Shown here: one piece after another, positions 18,591 through 27,715 of the stretch
How positions within the stretch are numbered: position 1 is the stretch's first letter
Layout of the letters: each line of letters opens with the position of its first letter
Origin: an uncultured Clostridia bacterium
GTDB lineage: Bacteria > Bacillota > Clostridia > TANB77 > CAG-508
Length of the DNA stretch: 64,000 bases
Reading direction: 5' to 3'
Assembly (NCBI GenBank): GCA_934167445.1
Contig: CAKPKJ010000002.1
Span: 162,355 to 226,354 of the forward strand
The notes under the pieces: generated by a model
What the model was told of the DNA's origin: nothing
Seen by the model: the letters and a program-made list of their open reading frames with translations, nothing else
The model's database searches: none
Made by a program: the position numbers and the translations under genes

Positions 18591-18656
18591 TTATAGATAA
18601 ATTTTATTCGCATAAAATCAAAAAAACTCAATATAATAAGCATAAGGAGGGATTTT

Positions 18657-19538
18657 ATGAGTACAAGTTTTTCTATAATAGGTGGAGATTTAAGAACAAT
18701 AAAACTAGCTAAAATGCTAGCAAATGAAGGAAATAAAATATATACGTATGGATTAGAAAAAGCTGAAGAATTAAAAGACAATTCAAATATAATTTTTACA
18801 GAAAAAATAAGTAAGGCAATACCAAAAGACGTAGAAGTTGTTATAGGGCCAATTCCATTTACAAGTAATGGCATAAATATAAATGCACCATTTGGAGAAA
18901 AAGAAATATCCATAAGAGAAATGATACATTATTTAGAAGGCAAAATTTTAATTGCTGGAAGTATATCACCAGAAATATATGATATGGCAAATGATGAGTA
19001 TATAGAAATAATAGATATAATGAAAAGAGAGGAATTGGCAGTTTTGAATACAATTTCAACAGCAGAAGGTGCAATAGAAATCGCAATATCAAATACCAAT
19101 AAAATAGTACATGGAAGTGAAGTGTTGATATTAGGATTTGGAAGAATTGGTAAAGTGTTAGCAAGAAAAATGGCAGGATTATCAGCAAAGGTAACTTGTG
19201 CAGCTAGAAAAGATGAAGACCTAGCATGGATTCGAGCATATGGACATAAAGAAACAAATATAAATGCCTTAGGAGAAAATTTATCACAATATGATATAAT
19301 ATTAAACACTGTACCACATTTAGTTTTAAATAAAGAAAGATTGCAATATGTAAAAAAAGATGCACTTTTAATAGATTTAGCATCAAACCCAGGTGGTATA
19401 GACAAAAAAGAGGCAAAAGAACTAAACTTAAAATTGGTATGGGCGTTAGCCTTGCCAGGAAAAGTAGCCCCAGTAACAACTGCAGAATTTATAAAAGATA
19501 CAATATATAATATATTAAAAGAAATATACAAAAAATAA
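18657..19538 (+). CDS. dpaA: Dipicolinate synthase subunit A (DpaA/SpoVFA)
   Basis: 293 residues. An N-terminal segment (FSIIGGDLRTIKLAKML) and a second Rossmann motif, LILGFGRIGKVLARKMAG, match the NAD-binding DpaA subunit; EGAIEIAIS and NTVPHLVL follow as in the family. DpaAB oxidises dihydroxytetrahydrodipicolinate to dipicolinic acid, the spore-core chelator, from the same pathway branch as the dap genes at 10.7 kb. dpaB, normally next door, is not present here. Ribosome binding site AAGGAGG. Confidence 0.88.
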   Translation: MSTSFSIIGGDLRTIKLAKMLANEGNKIYTYGLEKAEELKDNSNIIFTEKISKAIPKDVEVVIGPIPFTSNGININAPFGEKEISIREMIHYLEGKILIAGSISPEIYDMANDEYIEIIDIMKREELAVLNTISTAEGAIEIAISNTNKIVHGSEVLILGFGRIGKVLARKMAGLSAKVTCAARKDEDLAWIRAYGHKETNINALGENLSQYDIILNTVPHLVLNKERLQYVKKDALLIDLASNPGGIDKKEAKELNLKLVWALALPGKVAPVTTAEFIKDTIYNILKEIYKK

Positions 19539-19688
19539 AATTTAAAACAAAAGCCAGATTAAATCTTAAACAATAAATATAGTTTGAGATTTAAAAATAA
19601 ATAGAAAATAAAAAACAAATAGAGAAGCTAAAAGTAAAAAAATATAGAAAGTAAATATAAAAAAATAAAACGAAAGAAGGAATAAAAA

Positions 19689-20543
19689 ATGATTTTAGAA
19701 TTATTAAAATCAGTAATCTTTGGAATAGTAGAAGGAATTACAGAATGGTTGCCAATAAGTAGTACAGGACACTTAATATTAGTAGAACAATTTTTAAAAT
19801 TCAATCAAGTATCATCAGGATTTGGGGATATGTTTCAAGTTGTAATACAATTTGGTGCCATTCTAGCAGTTGTACTTTTATATTTTAAAGATATATGGCC
19901 ATTTACAAAAAACAAAGAAAAAGCAATAAAGAAAACAGGAATATTATCAATATTTAATAAAGAAATAATGATATTATGGAGCAAAATTTTAGTTGCCTGT
20001 ATTCCGGCAGCTATAATTGGATTAGCATTTGATGATATCTTTACAGCGTTATTTTATAATCCAACTTGTATAGCAATTGCATTAATAGTATTTGGTATAG
20101 CATTTATAGTTGTAGAAAATTGGAACAAAGGAAAACGAGAAAAAGAAAAAGAAACAAGTTCACAAATTACATATAAAGATGCTATAATAATAGGGATATT
20201 TCAATTGTTAGCAGCAATATTTCCAGGAACATCTCGTTCAGGAGCAACAATAATAGGTGGATTATTAATTGGACTATCAAGACCAAATGCAGCAGAATTT
20301 ACATTTTATTTAGCAATACCAACAATGTTAGGAGCAAGCTTATTAAAAATTGTTAAATTTGGATTAGGCTTTACAGGCATAGAGCTTGCAGTATTATTAG
20401 TTGGAACAATAGTATCATTTTTAGTATCAATTTTTGTAATAAAATTCTTAATGAGCTATATTAAAAAACATAACTTTAAAGTATTTGGATATTACAGAAT
20501 TATACTTGGAATTATAGTATTAGCATTTGCTTTTTTAAAATAA
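19689..20543 (+). CDS. uppP: Undecaprenyl-diphosphatase UppP (BacA)
   Basis: 284 residues, about eight membrane helices. GIVEGITEWLPISSTGHLIL and FPGTSRSGATIIGGL are the two active-site motifs of the BacA family. It recycles undecaprenyl pyrophosphate for peptidoglycan and other envelope polymers and gives bacitracin tolerance. Monocistronic by layout; the ToxIN promoter starts 20 nt after its stop. Confidence 0.95.
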   Translation: MILELLKSVIFGIVEGITEWLPISSTGHLILVEQFLKFNQVSSGFGDMFQVVIQFGAILAVVLLYFKDIWPFTKNKEKAIKKTGILSIFNKEIMILWSKILVACIPAAIIGLAFDDIFTALFYNPTCIAIALIVFGIAFIVVENWNKGKREKEKETSSQITYKDAIIIGIFQLLAAIFPGTSRSGATIIGGLLIGLSRPNAAEFTFYLAIPTMLGASLLKIVKFGLGFTGIELAVLLVGTIVSFLVSIFVIKFLMSYIKKHNFKVFGYYRIILGIIVLAFAFLK

Positions 20544-20562
20544 AAAATTTACATAATTATAA

Positions 20563-20605
20563 TTGACAAAAGTATACTTTTTTAGTATAATGAATATACT
20601 AAAAA
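20563..20605 (+). promoter_or_regulatory. Promoter of the ToxIN locus with an inverted repeat over -10
   Basis: TTGACA 20563-20568, 17-bp spacer, TATAAT 20586-20591: a consensus sigma-A promoter. A perfect 11-bp inverted repeat (20579-20589 and 20595-20605) spans the -10 and start site and could be an operator. Confidence 0.85.
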
Positions 20606-20760
20606 GAAGTACATTTATATGTACTTAAAAAGGAGTATTCAAGCCTTAAGTTGAATTAAAAAGTTGGAGTATCCTACCATAAGTGGAATTAAAAAATTGG
20701 AGTATCCAAGCCAAAAGTTGGAATAAAAAATTATGCAGGGGGCAGTAAGTGCACTCTGCA
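20598..20760 (+). ncRNA. toxI: ToxI-like antitoxin RNA
   Basis: The RNA is expected to start near 20598. It carries a hairpin AAGTACAT/ATGTACTT (20607-20626), three tandem repeats of about 34 nt (20632-20732) and a G-rich stem-loop (20734-20760, GCAG/CTGC plus inner pairs) followed by a moderately T-rich run. Repeats, then a leaky terminator, then the toxin gene is the type III toxin-antitoxin layout, in which the toxin processes the RNA into single-repeat units that inhibit it. Confidence 0.85.
20632..20732 (+). repeat. Three tandem ~34-nt antitoxin repeats
   Basis: Units 20632-20665, 20666-20698 and 20699-20732 each begin GGAGTAT, contain AAG..(T)GGAAT-like cores and end in an A-rich run plus TT. 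They differ at scattered positions. Unit length fits known ToxI/AntiQ repeats of about 35-36 nt. Confidence 0.85.
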
Positions 20761-20783
20761 ATTATTGTTTAAGAAGCAATATT

Positions 20784-21266
20784 GTGAATAGATTAAAATT
20801 TTATAACATAGACGATAAATACATAGAATATTTATACAATTTTGATAAAAGAGTACCATTTAATAAAAATGGTAAAAGGCCATATATAGGAATAATATTA
20901 GAAATAAATGGGATAACTTATTTCGCTCCTATGTTTTCACCCAAAAAACAACATAGTACATATAAAGCTAATGTAACACATATAAAAGTTAATGGGAATT
21001 TAGGAATGATAAAATTAAATAATATGATACCAGTAAATAAAGAAAACTTAAAATATATAGATTTTAATAATATTAAGGACAAAAAATATAAAAATTTATT
21101 AATCCAACAAAACAACTTTATTCAAATAAATACTAATAAAATAAGAGAAAAGGCAGAAAAACTATATAAGTTTGTTACAATTGATAAAAAAGAGTTTTTT
21201 GTTAATTTGTGTTGTAACTTCAAAATGTTAGAGAAAAAATGTAAGGAGTATAAAAAGGAAATTTAA
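20784..21266 (+). CDS. toxN: Type III toxin endoribonuclease, ToxN/AbiQ family
   Basis: 160 residues. RLKFYNIDDKYIEYLYNFD, NKNGKRPYIGIILEINGI, YFAPMFSPK and NNMIPVNKENL are the successive conserved blocks of the AbiQ/ToxN family; the central Lys/Ser region (FSPKKQHSTYK) corresponds to the active-site segment. Family role: sequence-specific mRNA cleavage held in check by ToxI RNA, often giving phage abortive infection. The start is GTG 20784 with AGAAG 7 nt upstream; an in-frame ATG at 20733 lies inside the antitoxin terminator and would add 17 non-family residues. The toxin is basic and rich in Asn and Lys, like its neighbours. Confidence 0.88.
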   Translation: MNRLKFYNIDDKYIEYLYNFDKRVPFNKNGKRPYIGIILEINGITYFAPMFSPKKQHSTYKANVTHIKVNGNLGMIKLNNMIPVNKENLKYIDFNNIKDKKYKNLLIQQNNFIQINTNKIREKAEKLYKFVTIDKKEFFVNLCCNFKMLEKKCKEYKKEI

Positions 21267-21338
21267 TTTAAATTCCCTTTTATAAAATATTTTAGATATA
21301 ATTTCGACAGTTATTTAAACTGTCTTTTTTATATATGT

Positions 21339-21587
21339 TTATTCTATTTTTCTATCTCTTCTCAAATCTTGGTTATTACGATTGTCACACATTTTATCAT
21401 ATTCTTTGCATTTTATTTTATATTCCATTTGCATACATAAATACCTATAATAAGAATATGCCTGCTCATATTGCATAATTGGATTAAACATAGGATCTTT
21501 ATATAAATCGTTAAAATCCATAGAATTATTCATATTTGGGGGAACCATATTAGATTGCATATTATAATCCATAAAATCTCTGTCCAT
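21339..21587 (-). CDS. Small Met/Asn/Tyr-rich protein, possibly spore-coat associated
   Basis: 82 residues from ATG 21587, with AGGAG 9 nt upstream. It is rich in Met, Asn, Asp and Tyr (MDRDFMDYNMQSNM; QYEQAYSYYRYLCMQ), a composition seen in small coat or coat-associated proteins. It lies next to the sporulation gene ylbJ on the same strand. No family is recognised, and a coat role is inference. Confidence 0.55.
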   Translation of the reverse strand: MDRDFMDYNMQSNMVPPNMNNSMDFNDLYKDPMFNPIMQYEQAYSYYRYLCMQMEYKIKCKEYDKMCDNRNNQDLRRDRKIE

Positions 21588-21676
21588 AAAAATCAACTCC
21601 TAAAAACTAAAAATATAACAAAAAATAATACAACAGTTAATTATTTTTTGAAAGAATAAATTTAAAACTTTAATAA

Positions 21677-22726
21677 TTATAAGTCAAAATTAAAAAACGG
21701 TATAAAACTAGTAAAAATATAAGTATAAAAAGCTGCTAAAACTCCATGAAGCAATTTACCATAAACATATGGCTTAATAGATAAATCGGATTTTGAGGTA
21801 ATACTAAAAACTTGTAATAGAACGGATATTCCACCAAAACCTAGTAAAAAAGCGGTAAAAATCAGATTTGTAGAAATTTTTTTATTAGAAATATTGGAAA
21901 TAGAATTAATACCATTTGTAATTTCTAAAAAACCACTAATTAGTGGAGTTGCAAAGGAAGAGTCAATATTAAAAAAGGCTAAAATAGGAGAAATACTAAT
22001 TGAAAAAACAGATAATAATCCACTTGATTTTAATATTGATATAATGCTAGAAAATATAACTACAAAACCACCTATTAGTAAAATAGTAGAAATGCTATTT
22101 GTAATACTTTCTGATAAAATACTTCCTAAATTAGAAAAAGTAACAGGAGTTTGTTTAGATTTTATAATGTGATGTGAGTTATGAGAAATAGAAGAATCAC
22201 TATACTTCCAAAACCTAAATATAAAACCAACTGTAATACAAGCTAAAATGTGTGTAATAAATAATAAAATGCCAATAGCAGTGTTTCCATACATTAAGAT
22301 TCCTACAGTACCTATAATAAATAAAGGGCCAGAATTATTGGTAAAACTAAGTAGACGCTCACATTCTTCCTTAGAGCAAATATTATTTTTTCTAAAATTA
22401 GTGGCGAGTTTAGCACCCATAGGATAACCACTTATAATTCCCATTATAAAAGCAAAAGCACCTTCTCCACGTATATTAAATAATGGCTTCATACAATTAT
22501 TTAATATAACACCAAGTTGAAAGACTAAATCTGTATGCATTAAAAGTTCAGTAGCTACAAAAAAAGGAAAAAGTGAAGGAATAACTGAATTTGCCCAAAG
22601 TCTTAAACCTGATTTTACAGCAGGAAGATTACTCCTAGAAAAAAGTAATAAACTAACTGTGAAAAATATAAATATTAAAGGTAATACACATCTTTTTGCT
22701 TTTACTATAATTATATTTGTTTTTAT
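21677..22726 (-). CDS. ylbJ: Sporulation integral membrane protein YlbJ, probable ATA start
   Basis: The conserved core has GIISGYPMGAKLATNFRK, LLSFTNNSGPLFIIGTVG and GGFVVIFSSI, matching YlbJ, a nucleoside-transporter-like membrane protein needed for spore cortex formation. The first ATG (22540) starts inside the conserved region. In-frame coding continues upstream for 62 more codons (SRSNLPAVKSGLRLWANSV, then IPSLFPFFVATELL), with no ATG, GTG or TTG. GGAGGTGAT lies at 22731-22739, and the codon 8 nt after GGAGG is ATA at 22726; a TAA precedes it. I therefore propose ATA initiation, giving 349 residues, the family length. Confidence 0.8.
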   Translation of the reverse strand: MKTNIIIVKAKRCVLPLIFIFFTVSLLLFSRSNLPAVKSGLRLWANSVIPSLFPFFVATELLMHTDLVFQLGVILNNCMKPLFNIRGEGAFAFIMGIISGYPMGAKLATNFRKNNICSKEECERLLSFTNNSGPLFIIGTVGILMYGNTAIGILLFITHILACITVGFIFRFWKYSDSSISHNSHHIIKSKQTPVTFSNLGSILSESITNSISTILLIGGFVVIFSSIISILKSSGLLSVFSISISPILAFFNIDSSFATPLISGFLEITNGINSISNISNKKISTNLIFTAFLLGFGGISVLLQVFSITSKSDLSIKPYVYGKLLHGVLAAFYTYIFTSFIPFFNFDL

Positions 22727-22918
22727 TTATATCACCTCCAAGCTTTTGCTTAAACATATTCAAAAGACACGGAAAATATAACAAAAAAGGTCTGGTATTT
22801 TAACATAAATCTAAAGTAAAATCATGTATAAAAACTCAAATATAATTATAAAAATCTTGTAATTTAAGCCAAAAGATGATATAGTAAAATAGAATTTTTA
22901 TATAGAGGAAGTATGTAT

Positions 22919-23896
22919 ATGAGCATAAAAGAAATGATAGAAAAATCTAATTTGAAGATAGACAAAGAAAAAATTTTATATAATGAACCGATGAAAAAAT
23001 ACACAACATTCAAAGTCGGTGGACCTGCAGAATGCTTAATAAAAATTTCAAGTAAAAAAGATTTAAAAGAAATATTAAAATTTGCAAATGAAAACAATAT
23101 ACAAATAACAGTTTTAGGAAATGGAAGTAATGTCCTTGTTCAAGATAAAGGGATAAAAGGAATTACTTTAATAATAAAAATAGAAAAAATTGAGATTGAA
23201 AATCAAGCAGAAAATTTAAATAATAACAAAAGTAAAAACAAAGAAGAAAACAGTGGAAATAATAATACAAAAGTAAAAATAAAATTAGGAGCAGGAGAAA
23301 AGATTGCTAAAGTTGGCATCAAATTTTCAAAAGAAGGATTAACAGGATTTGAAGAAATATCAGGAATTCCAGGAACAATAGGTGGAGCTGTAAGAATGAA
23401 TGCTGGAGCACATGGTAGGGAAATGAAAGATGTAATAAAAACTGTAAAATGTTTAGATTACTATGGAAATGAAAAAACATTTACAAATGAAGAAATGAAT
23501 TTTGGATATAGAACATCAATATTGAAAACAGAAAAATATATAGCAACAGAAGTAGAAATTGAATTAGATAAAGGAAACACAGAAGAAATAAAAGAAAAAA
23601 TGGATATGTATAAAGAAAAAAGGAAAAATAGTCAACCATTAGAATATCCAAGTGCTGGAAGTACATTCAAAAGAGGCGAAGATTTTATAACTGCAAAATT
23701 AATAGATGAGGCAGGCCTAAAAGGAACAAAAGTAGGAGACGCAGAGGTTTCAAGAAAACACGGAGGATTTATAATAAACAAAGGAAATGCAACAGCTTCA
23801 GATATTTTAGAATTAGTTCAAATAATAAAAAACAAGATTTACGAGAAATATCAAAAAAAGATTGAACTAGAAGTTGAAGTACTAGGAGAAGAATAA
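22919..23896 (+). CDS. murB: UDP-N-acetylenolpyruvoylglucosamine reductase
   Basis: 325 residues. The FAD-binding part has MKKYTTFKVGGPAE and LGNGSNVLV; GFEEISGIPGTIGGAVRMNAGAHG and YPSAGSTFKR (catalytic Ser) follow, typical of type II MurB lacking the extra loop. Peptidoglycan precursor step UDP-GlcNAc-enolpyruvate to UDP-MurNAc. A low-complexity Asn/Lys/Glu insert (about residues 93-123) interrupts the FAD domain. ATG 22919 is preferred over 22913 because AGAGGA is then 9 nt away. Confidence 0.95.
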   Translation: MSIKEMIEKSNLKIDKEKILYNEPMKKYTTFKVGGPAECLIKISSKKDLKEILKFANENNIQITVLGNGSNVLVQDKGIKGITLIIKIEKIEIENQAENLNNNKSKNKEENSGNNNTKVKIKLGAGEKIAKVGIKFSKEGLTGFEEISGIPGTIGGAVRMNAGAHGREMKDVIKTVKCLDYYGNEKTFTNEEMNFGYRTSILKTEKYIATEVEIELDKGNTEEIKEKMDMYKEKRKNSQPLEYPSAGSTFKRGEDFITAKLIDEAGLKGTKVGDAEVSRKHGGFIINKGNATASDILELVQIIKNKIYEKYQKKIELEVEVLGEE

Positions 23897-23972
23897 AAAA
23901 TTATTCACAGCAGGTTTATAGATAAAACCCTTATGAAAAAATCTAAATATATATACAAGGAATGAAAGTAGA

Positions 23973-25598
23973 ATGAATGGATTTATGCAATGGTTTAAAG
24001 CAGGCAGCAAAATGAAGAGGTGGATGTTTCTAATCTTAGTTGGAATTATACTAGCTTGTTATGGATTAGCAAAGATACTTGTTATGAAAGAAATTTCAAT
24101 TGGAGAAGTTGGGGAAGTAATATTAATATTTGCAATAGGATTTGTAGCAATAGTTATTGGCTTAGTTTTTCTAAATAAAAGGACATTAGAGGTATTGATT
24201 GAATCTAGTGATGATAGAATGGAAAACAAAGATAATGTAAATTTGAAGTCACTAATATTTAATAAAACTGTATATGACAAAGGCCCTAATATTGTTGTAA
24301 TTGGTGGTGGAACAGGGTTAGATACTGTACTAATGGGACTTAAAAATTATACTAATAATGTAACTGCAATTGTAACAATATCAGATTATGGTGAAGGCAT
24401 TACAGATTCTAGAAGAGAACTAAAAACAATGCCATTAGACGATGTTAAAGATAGTTTGGTTGCTCTATCAGCAAATGAAAAGCAAGTAGGAAATTTATTA
24501 AATTATAAATTTAAAACAGGTAGATTAAGTGGCCTAAATTTTTCGGACATATATTTTTCAGCAATGAAAGAAATAAATGGAAATTTTGAAGATTCAATAA
24601 TAAAGAGTAATGAAGTTTTAAATATGATAGGAAAAGTAATACCAGTTACTTTAGACGAAATGAAAATAGTTGCAGAACTTGCTAATGGATATATTGTAGA
24701 AGAAAAATCAAGAATCCCAGAAGTAGTATCAGATAAATTAACAAAAATAAATAGAATTATGATTAGTCCAACAAATTGTAGACCAGCACCAGGTGTTGTA
24801 GAAGCAATAAAAAATGCAGATTGTATTGTAATAGGACCAGGTAGTTTATATACAAATGTCATACCAAATTTATTAGTAAATGGAGTTACAAAAGCAATAA
24901 AAGAAAGCACTGCAATAAAAGTATATATTAGCAATATTATGACAGAACCAGGACAAACGGATGACTATTCAATAGCAGACCACATAAATGCAATTACAGA
25001 ACATTGTGGAACAGGAATAATAGATTATTGTATATATGATACAGGAGAAATTATACCTGAATATATTAAAAAATATAACAGAGAAGGTCAAGACATAGTT
25101 GAACAAGATATAAGCAAAATAAAAGGAATTAAATTCTTACAAAGAAATTTATCTATAATAAAAGGGAGCTTAATTAGACATGACCCAAGCTTAGTTGCCG
25201 CCTCAATTATTGAATTAATATGTGACGACTTAAAATATCAAGACAAACAAGGAGATCCACAATATTTGATGCTAAATAACAAATTACGAGAAGAAAAACG
25301 TATAAATAAAATAAAGAAAAAAACAGCTAAAAATGCCCAACGAGAAAGAGAAGGAAAAGCAAATAAAAATAAAAAAACATTAAAAAGTAAAAGCAAATTT
25401 AGTAGCAAATATAGTGATAGAATAGAGTCAATAAGAGAAGCTGACAAAAAGGCTGAAGCAAAGATGAAACAACGAAAAAATCAAGAAGGTAAACCTAAAA
25501 GAAAACCAGCTAGAAGAACTACAAAAGCAAAGCAAAAAACAAATCAAGAAATAAGGGATGAAATGTTAAAAAAACTAGAAAATAGTAAATTAAAATAA
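23973..25598 (+). CDS. yvcK: YvcK/CofD-family morphogenesis factor with membrane anchor
   Basis: 541 residues, much longer than the ~320 of usual YvcK. Two hydrophobic helices lie at about residues 18-36 and 44-66; the YvcK core (about 105-440) starts with NIVVIGGGTGLDTVL and has SDYGEGITDSRRE, DDVKDSLVALS, NCRPAPGV and IGPGSLYTNV. The last 100 residues are a Lys/Arg-rich tail. YvcK binds UDP-sugars and supports growth on gluconeogenic carbon and cell-wall synthesis. It follows murB; the usual neighbours rapZ and whiA are absent here. Confidence 0.9.
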   Translation: MNGFMQWFKAGSKMKRWMFLILVGIILACYGLAKILVMKEISIGEVGEVILIFAIGFVAIVIGLVFLNKRTLEVLIESSDDRMENKDNVNLKSLIFNKTVYDKGPNIVVIGGGTGLDTVLMGLKNYTNNVTAIVTISDYGEGITDSRRELKTMPLDDVKDSLVALSANEKQVGNLLNYKFKTGRLSGLNFSDIYFSAMKEINGNFEDSIIKSNEVLNMIGKVIPVTLDEMKIVAELANGYIVEEKSRIPEVVSDKLTKINRIMISPTNCRPAPGVVEAIKNADCIVIGPGSLYTNVIPNLLVNGVTKAIKESTAIKVYISNIMTEPGQTDDYSIADHINAITEHCGTGIIDYCIYDTGEIIPEYIKKYNREGQDIVEQDISKIKGIKFLQRNLSIIKGSLIRHDPSLVAASIIELICDDLKYQDKQGDPQYLMLNNKLREEKRINKIKKKTAKNAQREREGKANKNKKTLKSKSKFSSKYSDRIESIREADKKAEAKMKQRKNQEGKPKRKPARRTTKAKQKTNQEIRDEMLKKLENSKLK

Positions 25599-25611
25599 GG
25601 GAGAATCATAT

Positions 25612-27645
25612 ATGAAAATCACAAAAGAAAATTTGAATTTAGAGCAAGGCTTAGACAGAGAATGGATAATAACGAATGGCATAGGAGGATATTCTGCGTC
25701 ATCTATAATAGGTGCAAACAACAGGAAATATCATGGACTATTAATTGCAGCACTAACACCTCCTGCTCGAAGATTTTTAATATTATCTAAAGTGGATGAA
25801 AGCCTAGAAATACGTGGCAGAAAATATAACTTGTATACAAATGTGGGAAAAGAATTTATATCTAAAGGGTATGAATATCAAGAAACATTTGAAAAAGACT
25901 ATATACCTACATTTATATATAAAATAGGAAAAGTGGAAATAACAAAAAAGATTTGTATGGAATATGGAAAAAATCTAGTTGGAATTTATTATAAAATAAA
26001 AAATGGTGCTTCAAAAGCAAAACTAACATTAGCACCAATAATGAATTTTAGAGATTTTCACACAGTAAATACAAACCACCAATATGAGCTAAAACAAGAA
26101 TATAAAGATAGAAAAGCTAAAATAGTAATAGATGGTCATTCTGAAACACCAATTTATATGATTACATCAGAAGGAAAATATATTCCGCATCAAAATGATT
26201 CTTTTAAAAAAATGTTTTATTTAGAAGAAGAAAAACGAGGATTTTGCGGAGAAGAAGACCACGTAATTCCAGGAAGATATGAAATAGAAATAAAAGCAAA
26301 AGAAGAAAAAGAAATTTCATTCATATGCTCACTAGAAGAAAATATAGAAGAGAAAAATGTTAAAAATTTAATAAGAAATGAAGTTCAAAGGTTAGACAAA
26401 ATAATAGAAAATACTGACTTAATAGAGAATAAGAACAAAAAGACCAAAAAGGAATTACAAAAAGATGAATTAATAAAAAATTTTGTAATTGCAACAGATA
26501 ACTTTGTAGTAAATAGACCTAATTTTGGACTACATACACTTATTGCAGGATACCCATGGTTTTTGGATTGGGGAAGAGATACTTGCATTGCATTCGAAGG
26601 AATTGTATTACTAACAAAGAGGTATGATATAGCAAAAGAAATAATAAAAACAATGACAAGAGACGTAAAATATGGACTCGTTCCTAATGGGTATTCAGGA
26701 TATGATAATAGGCCTTTATATAATAGTGTAGATGCTTCATTATTATTATTTGAAACAGTTAATAAATATTTAAAATATACAGGAGATTATCAATTTATAA
26801 AAGAAGAAATTTATCCAGTATTAGAAAATATAATAGAAAATTATTGCAAAGGAATAGATGTTTCTGAAAATAATATTTATTTAGATATAGATGGATTAAT
26901 AGTTTCTGGAACAGAAAATACACAAAATACATGGATGGATGTTAAATTTGCAGGTAAGGCAGTAACACCAAGAAACGGAAAAGCTGTTGAAGTAAATAGC
27001 TTATGGTATAATGCAAACAAAACTATGGAAAAATTAAGTATCAAATTTGGACATTTAATATCAGCTAAAAGATATAAAGAATTAGCTAAACAATGTAAAA
27101 AAGCATTTGAAGAAAAATTTTATAACCAGGAAAATAAATGCTTATACGATGTTTTAGGAGACAGCAAAATAAGACCAAACCAATTATTTGCATTGAGTTT
27201 GACATACCCAGTTTTAGAGCCAAACAGTGAAAAAGCTAAAAATATTATAAAGATAGTGGAGAAAAAACTATTAAATTCATATGGATTAAAAACATTAGCT
27301 AAAGGTGAACCTAATTATGTAGAAATTTATGAAGGAAATGAAGAACATAGAGATACGAGTTATCATCAAGGAATTACATGGACATGGCTATTAGGGTTGT
27401 ATTATAATGCTTTGAAGAACCAGCTAAATGCAACAAAAGATAAAGATGAAAAAAATGAATTAGAAACAAAAATAGAAAAATTTGCTAATAAAACAGAAAA
27501 AACATTCAAAAAAGAATTGTATGAAAATGGTTGTATAGGAAGCATTGCGGAAATATATGACAGCATAAAACCACAATTACCTAAAGGGGCATTTGCACAA
27601 TGTTGGAGTATTGGAGAAATTTTTAGAATTATATTAAGAAAATAA
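25612..27645 (+). CDS. Glycogen debranching enzyme (amylo-alpha-1,6-glucosidase, GH133-like)
   Basis: 677 residues. The N-terminal beta domain (EWIITNGIGGYSASSIIG; NNRKYHGLLIAAL) and the C-terminal alpha/alpha barrel (AGYPWFLDWGRDTCIAFEG; GLVPNGYSGYDNRPLYNSVD; TENTQNTWMDVKF) match archaeal/bacterial debranching enzymes. Acidic residues in DWGRD and the late GAFAQCWSIGE segment fit the active site. It removes alpha-1,6 branches from glycogen. No other glycogen gene is in the window. It begins 13 nt after yvcK. Confidence 0.9.
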   Translation: MKITKENLNLEQGLDREWIITNGIGGYSASSIIGANNRKYHGLLIAALTPPARRFLILSKVDESLEIRGRKYNLYTNVGKEFISKGYEYQETFEKDYIPTFIYKIGKVEITKKICMEYGKNLVGIYYKIKNGASKAKLTLAPIMNFRDFHTVNTNHQYELKQEYKDRKAKIVIDGHSETPIYMITSEGKYIPHQNDSFKKMFYLEEEKRGFCGEEDHVIPGRYEIEIKAKEEKEISFICSLEENIEEKNVKNLIRNEVQRLDKIIENTDLIENKNKKTKKELQKDELIKNFVIATDNFVVNRPNFGLHTLIAGYPWFLDWGRDTCIAFEGIVLLTKRYDIAKEIIKTMTRDVKYGLVPNGYSGYDNRPLYNSVDASLLLFETVNKYLKYTGDYQFIKEEIYPVLENIIENYCKGIDVSENNIYLDIDGLIVSGTENTQNTWMDVKFAGKAVTPRNGKAVEVNSLWYNANKTMEKLSIKFGHLISAKRYKELAKQCKKAFEEKFYNQENKCLYDVLGDSKIRPNQLFALSLTYPVLEPNSEKAKNIIKIVEKKLLNSYGLKTLAKGEPNYVEIYEGNEEHRDTSYHQGITWTWLLGLYYNALKNQLNATKDKDEKNELETKIEKFANKTEKTFKKELYENGCIGSIAEIYDSIKPQLPKGAFAQCWSIGEIFRIILRK

Positions 27646-27715
27646 AGTTTAATATGTAAGAGGAATGAAACAATATTGGCTCGTTCCTCTTAAACATAGG
27701 AAAGGATTTAGTATT

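Noticed and set aside
20632..20732. CRISPR array
   Set aside because: Repeats are contiguous without spacers and imperfect; the ToxN gene after them explains them as antitoxin RNA.
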